From NCBI RefSeq assembly GCF_015277775.1, contig NZ_CP063849.1:3410001-3474000 (forward strand): DNA of 64,000 nucleotides, given 5' to 3'. Positions 25,775-33,168 of the stretch are shown one piece after another. The first letter of the stretch is position 1. Each line of letters begins with the position of its first letter. Origin of the DNA: Paludibaculum fermentans. Lineage in GTDB: Bacteria > Acidobacteriota > Terriglobia > Bryobacterales > Bryobacteraceae. Below the pieces are notes generated by a model. That model had not been told where the DNA came from. It was given only the letters and a program-made list of their open reading frames with translations, and searched no databases. Made by a program: the position numbers and the translations under genes.

Positions 25775-26515
25775 ATGGTTACTCGCCTTCTGGTTGTCGG
25801 CCTGTGGCTGTTGGCTGCTGCCGCCACCCGAGCGGATGAGGTGGTCCAGTGTATGAGGGTGAGATACAGGCCTGTTGATGCCAAGCCGGGGAGGGGCATA
25901 GGAGAAATTTATGATTTTACCGTCGAGAATCAATGCGATCAGGACGTCGTTGCGTTCACAATAGCGGTGAGGCGGCCTTTTGATGGCGAGATGCACACGA
26001 CTGATGCGTGGCCGCTCGATCTGGCGCTTCGTGGCAACGACTTGTCGGAGCTCGATTTCGACGCTCCCGAGCCCGGCAAGATCTTTACGACGGGCAGTCG
26101 CAGCCAGTATCGAAGAAATCCCGTACATCCACTCGGCGAGCACGACCGTGCGGCTATTACTGCCGCTGTGTTTGTCGACGGCAGCACCTCTGGCCAGCTG
26201 CCCGACCTCCAGTTCTTGGCTCGGCAAAGGTGTAGCGTGCTCGATGGCTTCCTGCGTATCCAAGGAGATCTGGAAGCAACGCGAGACTTCGACCAGGCCA
26301 AGTACTACTGGAATCAGACCGCCCTCCAAGCTGACAATACAAACCGGTCGCCCAGCGTGGCGGTCGAGCGTGGCTTCCACGCAGCTACCAGGAGATTTCT
26401 AAAGGCGGCGGATGCGGCGGCGTGGGCGGCTTATCACGATGAGAAGATGCAGTGGGTGTCGAGCCATATTGCCAGCATCCGTGAAGTGAAGAAGAAATTC
26501 GGCTGCAAAGACTGA
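25775..26515 (+). CDS. Secreted protein of unknown function
   Basis: A 246-residue protein. The ATG at 25775 begins a signal peptide (MVTRLLVVGLWLLAAAATRA). The mature protein has a beta-rich first half (YDFTVENQCDQDVVAFTIAV) with cysteines and an alpha-helical second half (FDQAKYYWNQTALQ, AATRRFLKAADAAAW). No domain is recognised. It lies 245 bases after the AIPR gene; GC content is intermediate. The AIPR association is positional only. Confidence 0.6.
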   Translation: MVTRLLVVGLWLLAAAATRADEVVQCMRVRYRPVDAKPGRGIGEIYDFTVENQCDQDVVAFTIAVRRPFDGEMHTTDAWPLDLALRGNDLSELDFDAPEPGKIFTTGSRSQYRRNPVHPLGEHDRAAITAAVFVDGSTSGQLPDLQFLARQRCSVLDGFLRIQGDLEATRDFDQAKYYWNQTALQADNTNRSPSVAVERGFHAATRRFLKAADAAAWAAYHDEKMQWVSSHIASIREVKKKFGCKD

Positions 26516-26860
26516 GATCACCGAACCCGAAAGACGCCAGCCAGACGGGGTGGCATGCGGGGTCGAGAGAGCCGAGGTCGAAGCGGGAGCGCGCGCAGGA
26601 GATTGCCGCAGACTCGGGCGGACTCCTCGGGATCGTGTTCGAAGCCCTTGGGTCTGTGCGGCGTTCGAACCCGAACGGGAATGTGGCGTCGCCCGCAAAG
26701 GTTGGGCGTTCGCCTCCGGACGCCAGGCGGACCTCGCCTTGGGCGGGTGTGTCTCGGCACGTGCGGCAGGCGACCATGACCGGCGCGTGGAACGGGGCGT
26801 AGATGATGCGTGGGTGTCCGTGGCCCGCTCCTTGCCAGTCGTGGTTCGCAGCAGGGGGAC

Positions 26861-26997
26861 GACTCCCTGACGGTCGTGGTTCGTCGCGGCTTCGGTTGAT
26901 TTCGCGGCCAGGTGGGCCATGGGGGACTCCCTGGATGACTCTTTGACGATGCATCCCGTTGTTGAGTTGGTTGGAGCCTTTCGGTGGCTATCCGCTC
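26861..26997 (+). repeat. 137-bp direct repeat, copy 1
   Basis: Runs from GACTCCCTGACGGTCGTGG through TTCGCGGCCAGGTGGGCCAT and GACGATGCATCCCGTTGTTG into the family-1 core. The equivalent segment at 27328-27464 has the same length and only a few differences. Confidence 0.8.
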
Positions 26998-27014
26998 ATT
27001 TACATTCGCGGCTC
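26973..27014 (+). repeat. Dispersed repeat family 1, copy C
   Basis: GGAGCCTTTCGGTGGCTATC ... CGCGGCTC; the last base of the 3' arm is changed (GGCTCA rather than GGCTCC). Confidence 0.75.
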
Positions 27015-27327
27015 AATTTGAGGCGTCCGCTTTGGTGGTGCGGGGGACGGGTGGGGGCTCGGACGAGGTTCGGATGGATGTGGTGCCTCTTTTGCTGGTG
27101 GGTTGGGGCTTGGCGTTGCTCCCCCGCTCCTTGCAGTCGCGGCTCGGTTTGCGGGTTTGTGCGGGGCGGCGGCGGTGTTTGGGCCTTGGGGTCGCCGGGC
27201 TCGTTGTGGTTTTCGGCGCGGCGGGGACCACTCCATTGAAGGCGCCCGCGTAGCCCGTCGCTGCGCTCCGGGACTGGGGATGTTGGGGCGGCTTCCTCCG
27301 ATTTGGCGGCCCGCAGGGCCATACTGA

Positions 27328-27464
27328 GACTCCCTGACGGTCGTGGTTCGTTGCGGCTTCGGTCGATTTCGCGGCCAGGTGGGCCATCGGGGACTCCCTG
27401 GATGACTCTTTGACGATGCATCCCGTTGTTGAGTTGGTTGGAGCCTTTCGGTGGCTATCCGCTC
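27328..27464 (+). repeat. 137-bp direct repeat, copy 2
   Basis: Same text as 26861-26997 with scattered changes; it ends in the family-1 core just before the inverted transporter fragment. A third copy, lacking the first ~44 bases and carrying a 6-base insertion, begins at 28221. Confidence 0.8.
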
Positions 27465-27484
27465 TAATCGACATTCGCTGCTCC
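27440..27484 (+). repeat. Dispersed repeat family 1, copy D
   Basis: GGAGCC at 27440; the 3' arm is degenerate (GCTGCTCC). It forms the left border of the inverted transporter fragment. Confidence 0.75.
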
Positions 27485-27527
27485 GTTTGCGGCTTCCTTC
27501 GTTTGCGGCTGCCTTCGCTTTGGCAGG

Positions 27528-28222
27528 GCATCGAAGACCACGGTGGAGCCCAGCGACTCAATCAACTCAGTAGGCTGGCCTGTCCTCTCGTGGATGCGGC
27601 CCGACATGATTCGCGAAAGGATGTACTGCTCGGTGAAATTCTTGGCTCCGATCCGTACCGGCCGCGCTCCCCGCCTGCGAACGCGCCAGCCAGTCGTGCG
27701 AGCGCCACGCCGCCAGCGCCGCGAATACACACAACGCGCCGATCCAGAGTGCCCGGCGGCGCAGCCTCAACCCCAATTCGACCACGCGAATCAGTCCGTC
27801 CAGCGCCAGCGCCAGCAGCGCCGCCGCCACACAGCCCACCAGCACCGCCGCATAATTGCGCGTTTGCAGGCCGCTGAAGATGTAGTTCCCCAGGCTCGGC
27901 GCGCCCACCGCGTAGAGAGCGTGGCCGTGCCCACAGTCCACACCGTCGCCGTTCGGATCCCCGCAATGATCATCGGCAGGGCCAGGGCAGTTCCACGCGG
28001 AAAAGCTGTTCCCCGGAGTCATGCCAACGCTCTGTGCTGCCTCGAGAAGCGCCGGTTCGATACTGGCCAGGCCCACCAGCGTATTGCGCAGGATGGGCAG
28101 CACACTATAGAGACACAGCCCGATGAGCGCCGGCAGATAGCCGATGCTCTGCATGCCCAATGCCGCCAGCGCCGGCACCATGAAGGCCAGCAGCGCCAGG
28201 CTCGGTACCGTCTGGATCACGC
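27528..28222 (-). pseudogene. Inverted partial duplicate of the EgtU-like transporter gene
   Basis: This 695-bp minus-strand segment matches 39669-40368 (700 bp, + strand) base for base except for five missing single bases, each in a run of two to five identical bases: the runs at 39877-39881 (G5), 39905-39908 (C4), 39983-39984, 40190-40191 and 40223-40227 (G5). I found no substitution. It covers the transmembrane permease from about residue 52 and the first ~40 residues of the binding domain. It has no start or stop region of its own and is flanked on both sides by copies of the local direct repeat, so it cannot be functional. Confidence 0.92.
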
Positions 28223-28295
28223 GGCCAGGTGGGCCATCGCCGTCGGGGACTCCCTGGATGACTCTTTGACGATGCATCCCGTTGTTGAGTTGGTT

Positions 28296-28338
28296 GGAGC
28301 CTTTCGGTCGCTATCCGCTCATTCACATTCGCGGCTCC
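28296..28338 (+). repeat. Dispersed repeat family 1, copy E
   Basis: GGAGCC ... GGCTCC spanning exactly 43 bases. It is followed by the second module of the family, GGCGGCCCGCAGGGCCATGA, which can fold as GGCCC-GCA-GGGCC. Confidence 0.8.
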
Positions 28339-28429
28339 GTTTGCGGCTTCCTTCGATTTGGCGGCCCGCAGGGCCATGATGGGACTCCTTTGAAGGCGCG
28401 CTGGCGAAGGGTCGTGAGACTGCCGGTGT

Positions 28430-28472
28430 GGAGCCTTTCGGTGGCTATCCGCTCATTTACATTCGCGGCTCC
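28430..28472 (+). repeat. Dispersed repeat family 1, copy F
   Basis: GGAGCC ... GGCTCC over 43 bases, again followed by the GGCGGCC..GGGGCCATG module and GGGACTCC. It directly neighbours copy E in the same orientation. Confidence 0.8.
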
Positions 28473-28722
28473 GTTTGCGGCTTCCTCCGGTTTGGCGGCC
28501 TGCGGGGCCATGGGGACTCCTGGCCAGTCGCGGTTCGCAATGCGGGGGACTTGCGCCTTGATGGTCGGGGGTCGTTGCGGCCTCGTCCGTCTTCGCACTG
28601 TGCGGGCTATGCTGGACTCTAAGAACCGGTGGGGACGAAGAGTGTCAGTTCGGGTTCCCGGGGATGCGGGCGGACGCGCGGCGGCCGCTCATCCACAACG
28701 AAAGGGCTGAGGATCGCGGGTC

Positions 28723-29862
28723 ATGAAACTACCTCTCACTCTCCTTCTCAGCGCGGTCCTTGTTGCCGCGCAGAGCACCAAAGTGCCAGTGAAGGTCGAT
28801 GGGGAATCGCACAAGCTCATTCTCTTTGCGGATGGCACCATTGGCGGCTGGGGCGATAGCCGGGACGGACAACTGGGTCCGCGGGCGGCCATTCCCAATT
28901 CGAGCGGGCACTCGACGGCTTACGTGCCCATCGCCCTTCCTGGTAAGGCTCGCGACATTGCCGCCGGCGCGCGCACCTCCTATGTACTGCTGGAGAACGG
29001 CACGGTGGTCGCCTTCGGCGCAGGGTTCGATGGCCAACTGGGCTGCGGTGAACGCGGTCTTTCGGGCTCGGAGACTCCGGTGGAGGTTGCGGGGCTGACG
29101 GAGGTGGCGCGGATCGTGGCGCGATTCAATTCCGCGTTCGCCGTGCATCGCGATGGCAGCGTCAGCATGTGGGGCGGCCGCTTCCTGGGCGAGGGAGAGC
29201 GCCGGATCGTCACGCCGGAGCGCGCCGTGGGTCTTCCGCCGGTCACGCAGGTTGCCCTTGGGGGTGGATTTCTGATGGCGCTGACGCCCGAAGGCCGGGT
29301 CTGGATGGCGGGCAAGCTGCCGTTCGGCCGGATCTACGCCGATGATCCCGTCCAGCCCCTGGCGGAGGTGCCCGGCCTCACCGATGTCGCGGGTATTGTC
29401 GCCACGCAGGTAGCGGCCGTGCTCAAGAAGGATGGCACGGTGTGGGTGTGGGGCAATAATGACCAGGCGCAGTTCGGGAATGGGCGGCGGGACATTGATG
29501 AGCGCACGCGTGTGCCTGTTCGGGTTCCCGGCGTGGCGAATGTCACGGCGCTGTGCGGCGCAATGTCCGGCCGGCATTTTCTGGCGCTGCTGAAGGACGG
29601 TACGCTGCGCACTTGGGGCAATACGGATTGGGGGCAGGCCGGCATCGGCGTTACGGGGCGCGAGCAGGCGACGGTGGCGACGCCACGGATCAACGGAGTG
29701 AAGGCTGTCTTTGCGGCGGGCAACAATTCCCTGGCCATCCTGCCCGATGGGTCGCTTTGGATCTGGGGTAACGGCTCTCCCTATCCAGGAGTGTGGCCGT
29801 TGACGCGGAGGGCTCCGTTCCCAGTGCAGTTGCAGATCCCGGAGGGGGTTGTGCAGAAGTGA
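28723..29862 (+). CDS. Secreted RCC1-repeat protein
   Basis: A 379-residue protein with signal peptide MKLPLTLLLSAVLVAAQ. The rest consists of about six RCC1-type blades, each with a phrase such as GTVVAFGAGFDGQLGCG, GTVWVWGNNDQAQFGNG or GTLRTWGNTDWGQAGIG, which builds a seven-bladed propeller like that of the eukaryotic chromosome condensation regulator. Bacterial secreted RCC1 proteins are common in Acidobacteria and other environmental phyla but their ligands are unknown. It stands alone, bounded on both sides by dispersed repeats. Confidence 0.88.
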   Translation: MKLPLTLLLSAVLVAAQSTKVPVKVDGESHKLILFADGTIGGWGDSRDGQLGPRAAIPNSSGHSTAYVPIALPGKARDIAAGARTSYVLLENGTVVAFGAGFDGQLGCGERGLSGSETPVEVAGLTEVARIVARFNSAFAVHRDGSVSMWGGRFLGEGERRIVTPERAVGLPPVTQVALGGGFLMALTPEGRVWMAGKLPFGRIYADDPVQPLAEVPGLTDVAGIVATQVAAVLKKDGTVWVWGNNDQAQFGNGRRDIDERTRVPVRVPGVANVTALCGAMSGRHFLALLKDGTLRTWGNTDWGQAGIGVTGREQATVATPRINGVKAVFAAGNNSLAILPDGSLWIWGNGSPYPGVWPLTRRAPFPVQLQIPEGVVQK

Positions 29863-29877
29863 GGGGTGGTTATCCGG

Positions 29878-30103
29878 TCCGTTGAAGACGCGACGGTGCC
29901 AGGTACCCGTTTACTGCCGTGCGCGGTTCGTAGCGTAGTGGGGACCCCTCCCTGACGGTCGGGGTTCGAGGCGGCTTCCTTCGCATTGGCGGCCCGCTGG
30001 GCCGTGCGGGACTCCTTTGAAGACGCGTGGGTGGTTGTGCTGGGGAGAAAGATGGCCGGCTCGAGAGCCGGCCCGCAAGCCTGGTGGCTCGCCCCACCTT
30101 TCT
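29878..30103 (+). repeat. 226-bp direct repeat, copy 1
   Basis: Begins TCCGTTGAAGACGCGACGG and ends GCCCCACCTTTCT. It contains the GGCCGGCTCGAGAGCCGGCC hairpin followed by CGCAAGCCTGGTGGC. About ten mismatches separate it from copy 2, with no indel. Confidence 0.88.
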
Positions 30104-30111
30104 AACTGATT

Positions 30112-30154
30112 GGAGCCTTTCGGAGGCTATCCGCTCACTTATGTTCGCGGCTCC
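30112..30154 (+). repeat. Dispersed repeat family 1, copy G
   Basis: GGAGCC ... GGCTCC over 43 bases, followed by GGCAGCCCGCAGGGCCATG, then GGGACTCC that runs into the second 226-bp copy. Confidence 0.8.
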
Positions 30155-30200
30155 GTTTGCGGTTTCCTCTCATTTGGCAGCCCGCAGGGCCATGCGGGAC

Positions 30201-30426
30201 TCCGTTGAAGACGCGACGGTGCCAGGTACCCGTTTACTGCCGTGCGCGGTTCGTAGCGTAGTGGGGCCCCCTCCCTGACGGTCGGGGTTCGTAGCGGCTC
30301 CCTTCGCTTTGGCGGCCCGCTGGGCCGTGCAGGACTCCTTTGAAGACGCGTGGGTGGTTGAGATGTGGAGAAAGATGGCCGGCTCGAGAGCCGGCCCGCA
30401 AGCCTGGTGGCTTGCCCCACCTTTCT
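30201..30426 (+). repeat. 226-bp direct repeat, copy 2
   Basis: Same length and order as 29878-30103, about 95% identical by eye. The hairpin GGCCGGCTCGAGAGCCGGCC is unchanged. Confidence 0.88.
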
Positions 30427-30543
30427 CGCGGGGCGAGGTGGGGCTCCGTGAAGTTGCTTCTCGCCCTGACGCTCAGCACAGCGGAGGGGCTCCCGATACG
30501 CGAGCCGGAGGTCCGAAATGCGGTACTTTGAGAGGGAATCGCA

Positions 30544-32850
30544 TTGAAACTCCTTACTCTCTCCCTCATTCTGGCTGCCTCCGCGGCGGCTGCCGAGCCT
30601 GGTATTGCTTACCGGTCCGTTGATCCTTTCATTGGAACGGGCGAGGACGGCCATACTTTTCCGGGCGCTACCGTGCCGTTTGGCATGGTTCAGTTGAGCC
30701 CCGATACCCAGATCCGCCACTTCAAACAGAGCTATAAGTGGGCGGCCGGGTACCGGCACGAAGACACGACCCTGCTGGGGTTTTCGCATACCCATTTCTC
30801 CGGGGCGGGCCACTCCGATCTCGGCGACTTCCTGGTGGTGCCGATTTCCGGCCAGGTGCAACTGGAACCGCAGACGGCCGAGAAGCCGGGGTCGGGGTAT
30901 GGGTCGCGGTTCAACCACTCTTCGGAGATCGCGCAGCCTGGATATTATGCCGTGACGCTGGAAGACTCGCGGATCCGCGCAGAGCTGACGGCCACGACGA
31001 GGGTAGGCGTGCACCGGTATACGTTCCCGGCCGGTGCTCCGGCGCGGATCCTGCTCGACTTGCGGTCGTCCATCTATAACTACACGGGGAAGGTGCTGTG
31101 GTCGCGAATTCGCACTCGCGGCGACGGCACGATGACCGGGCTACGCGAGACCCGCGGGTGGGCTCCCGGGCGGCAGTTGTATTTCGCGATGCGGTTCTCG
31201 AAAGCCCCGGTGAAGCGGGAGTTGATGAACCGGGAGCCGGCGGTGGAGTATCGCGGGTTCAAGACGCCGGGTACGAGTGCTGAGGATACGGCGGCGCTGG
31301 AAGGTCGCGGACTGGTGGGCGTGTTTGATTTCGGCGAGCTGAGCGGTCCGCTGGTGGTGAAGGTCGGGCTGTCGACTGTCAGTGAGGATGGAGCGATCGC
31401 GAACCTGAATGCGGAAGTGCCGGGGTTTGATTTTGACGCGGTGCGGTCGGCCGCGCAGGCGACGTGGTCGGCGGCGTTGGAGGCGGTGGAGGTGAAGGCT
31501 CCGGCGGATACGCTGAAGAACTTCTATACGGCGCTGTATCACACGCTGATGGCACCGAGTGTGGCGATGGATGTGGATGGCAGTTATCGCGGTCCGGACA
31601 ATCAGGTGCACAAGGCGAGCGGGTTTACGTTTGTGTCGACGTTCTCGTTGTGGGATACGTACCGGGCCGAGCAACCGTTGATGACGTTGATCCAACCGGA
31701 CCAGCGGACCAATGACGTGGTGCGGTCGCTGGTGGCGTCGCAGCAGCGGAGTCCGTATGGGATCCTGCCGATCTGGCAGTTCCAGGGGATTGAGACGTGG
31801 TGCATGATCGGGTATCACGCGCTGCCGGTGATCGCCGATGCCTATATGAAGGGGATCCGGGGCTATGACGCCGATGCGGCGCTAAAGGCGATGATTGCGA
31901 GCGCGACCTATGGGCCGTTCGGGCATCTGGCGGATTATATGAAGCTCGGGTATGTGCCGACGGATCGGGATGCGGAGGGCGCGTCGCAGACGATGGAGTA
32001 TGCGTTTGACGACTGGACGCTGGCGCGGATGGCAAGAGCGATGGGGCGGGCGGAGGTGGCCGCGCAGTTCGAGAAGAGGGCCAACAACTGGCGGAATATC
32101 TTCGATAACCGGCTGGGGTTTGTGCGGCCCAGGAAGGCCGATGGGACGTTCGCGGAGCCGTTCGATCCGGCGCTGGCGGGCAAGGATAGCGGGTTCACTG
32201 AGGGCAATGCCTGGCAGTACTCGTGGTATCAACCGCAGGACGAGGCGGGCCTGATCCGGCTGCTGGGCGGCGATGACAAGCTGGTGGCCAAACTGGATGC
32301 GATGTTCGATGCGAAGGTGGACCCGAAGCAGTACGCGCATGTCGAGGACATTTCGGGGATGATCGGGCAGTACATTCACGGGAATGAGCCGAGCCACCAC
32401 CTAGCGTATCTATACAACTATGCCGGACAGCCCTGGCGCACGCAGGAGCGGTTGAAGCAGATTGTGGAGAGCCAGTATAAGCCGTCTCCGGAGGGTCTGG
32501 TGGGGAACGATGATCTGGGGCAGATGTCGGCTTGGCTAGTGTTTACTGCGTTGGGGTTTTATCCGGTGGCTCCCGGGTCGAATGAGTATGTTCTCGGGCG
32601 GCCTTTTGTGGAAGAGGCGAGTCTGCGGCTGCCGAACGGGAAGGTGTTCCGGGTGACGGCGGAGGGGCTTAGCGAGGGTAACCGGTATGCCGGGCAGGTG
32701 CTGTTGAATGGGAAGCCGCTGGTTCGGGCGTTTCTGCGGCATGAGGAGATTCTGGCTGGGGGTGAGCTGAAGTTTGTGATGAGTGCGCAGCCGAATAAGA
32801 CTTGGGGGACGGGGGAGCGGCCGTTTTCGATGTCGACGCAGGGGCGGTGA
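30544..32850 (+). CDS. GH92 family exo-alpha-mannosidase, secreted
   Basis: A 768-residue protein starting at TTG with GAGAGGG about eight bases upstream, then a signal peptide (LLTLSLILAASAAAAEPG). The GH92 pattern is complete: VDPFIGTGEDGHTFPGATVP, FGMVQLSPDT, GFSHTHFSGAGHSDLGD in the N-terminal beta-sandwich, and FTEGNAWQYSWYQPQDEAGL, GNEPSHHLAYLYNYAGQPW and GNDDLGQMSAWLVFTALGFYP in the catalytic (alpha/alpha) barrel. Family enzymes are Ca2+-dependent, inverting exo-alpha-mannosidases acting on alpha-1,2/1,3/1,4/1,6 links of N-glycans or mannans. Length is normal. It stands alone, so mannan or glycoprotein use is inferred from the family. Confidence 0.93.
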   Translation: MKLLTLSLILAASAAAAEPGIAYRSVDPFIGTGEDGHTFPGATVPFGMVQLSPDTQIRHFKQSYKWAAGYRHEDTTLLGFSHTHFSGAGHSDLGDFLVVPISGQVQLEPQTAEKPGSGYGSRFNHSSEIAQPGYYAVTLEDSRIRAELTATTRVGVHRYTFPAGAPARILLDLRSSIYNYTGKVLWSRIRTRGDGTMTGLRETRGWAPGRQLYFAMRFSKAPVKRELMNREPAVEYRGFKTPGTSAEDTAALEGRGLVGVFDFGELSGPLVVKVGLSTVSEDGAIANLNAEVPGFDFDAVRSAAQATWSAALEAVEVKAPADTLKNFYTALYHTLMAPSVAMDVDGSYRGPDNQVHKASGFTFVSTFSLWDTYRAEQPLMTLIQPDQRTNDVVRSLVASQQRSPYGILPIWQFQGIETWCMIGYHALPVIADAYMKGIRGYDADAALKAMIASATYGPFGHLADYMKLGYVPTDRDAEGASQTMEYAFDDWTLARMARAMGRAEVAAQFEKRANNWRNIFDNRLGFVRPRKADGTFAEPFDPALAGKDSGFTEGNAWQYSWYQPQDEAGLIRLLGGDDKLVAKLDAMFDAKVDPKQYAHVEDISGMIGQYIHGNEPSHHLAYLYNYAGQPWRTQERLKQIVESQYKPSPEGLVGNDDLGQMSAWLVFTALGFYPVAPGSNEYVLGRPFVEEASLRLPNGKVFRVTAEGLSEGNRYAGQVLLNGKPLVRAFLRHEEILAGGELKFVMSAQPNKTWGTGERPFSMSTQGR

Positions 32851-32896
32851 CGGGGGGGGCCAGGGGGACGGGCTTGGCGGGATTCCATTGGATGGC

Positions 32897-32950
32897 AGAA
32901 GAAGAAGGCCGGCACGATTGCCGGCCCGCAAGCCTGGAGGCATACCCCAC
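32897..32950 (+). repeat. GGCCGGC hairpin element
   Basis: AAGAAGGCCGGCACGATTGC continuing CGGCCCGCAAGCCTGG and ending CCCCAC, the same element that sits inside both 226-bp repeats (30046-30098 and 30368-30420) but with a different loop (ACGATT), so the stem is kept while the loop varies. Confidence 0.78.
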
Positions 32951-33053
32951 GAAAGACCTGGGGCTGGATAGTTTCCTGGTTTTTTTGGGGGGTGGTGGGT
33001 CTGGCGGATTGCTTTGAAGAGGCTTGGGGATTTGCGGCGCCGGTGGGTTGATT

Positions 33054-33096
33054 GGAGCCTTTCTGGGGGTCATCCGCTCACTCACGTTCGCGGCTC
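33054..33096 (+). repeat. Dispersed repeat family 1, copy H
   Basis: GGAGCC ... GGCTCC, 43 bases, with the internal text changed to CTGGGGGTCATCCGCTCAC. The arms and spacing are kept although the interior has drifted. Confidence 0.75.
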
Positions 33097-33168
33097 CGTT
33101 TGAGGTTCGTTGCGGCGGCCTTCGGTTTGATGGGGTGGGCTTCGCCGGGCTCAGCCTTCCCAGGACGA

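Larger units (their letters stand above)
26516..28722. other. 2.2-kb non-coding region of nested repeats
   Basis: No intact gene. It holds four copies of dispersed repeat family 1 (cores near 26973, 27440, 28296 and 28430), a 137-bp direct repeat (26861-26997 and 27328-27464, with a third partial copy from 28221), and an inverted pseudogene fragment of the EgtU-like transporter (27528-28222). About 26516-26860 shows nothing recognisable. Confidence 0.75.
29863..30543. other. Non-coding gap filled by a direct repeat pair
   Basis: Almost wholly accounted for by two 226-bp copies (29878-30103 and 30201-30426) with family-1 copy G between them. The last ~115 bases lead into the GH92 gene and carry GAGAGGG just before its TTG start. 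Confidence 0.8.
32851..33168. other. Non-coding gap with two repeat elements
   Basis: About 320 bases between convergent genes. It holds a hairpin element (32897-32950) and family-1 copy H (33054-33096). No terminator with a T-run beyond TTTTTT at 32983-32988 is seen. Confidence 0.65.

Noticed and set aside
27567-28277. Minus-strand frame resembling an osmoprotectant permease
   Set aside because: It is the frameshifted inverted copy of the gene at 39515-41038, with repeat sequence as its N-terminus, so it is a pseudogene and not a second transporter.
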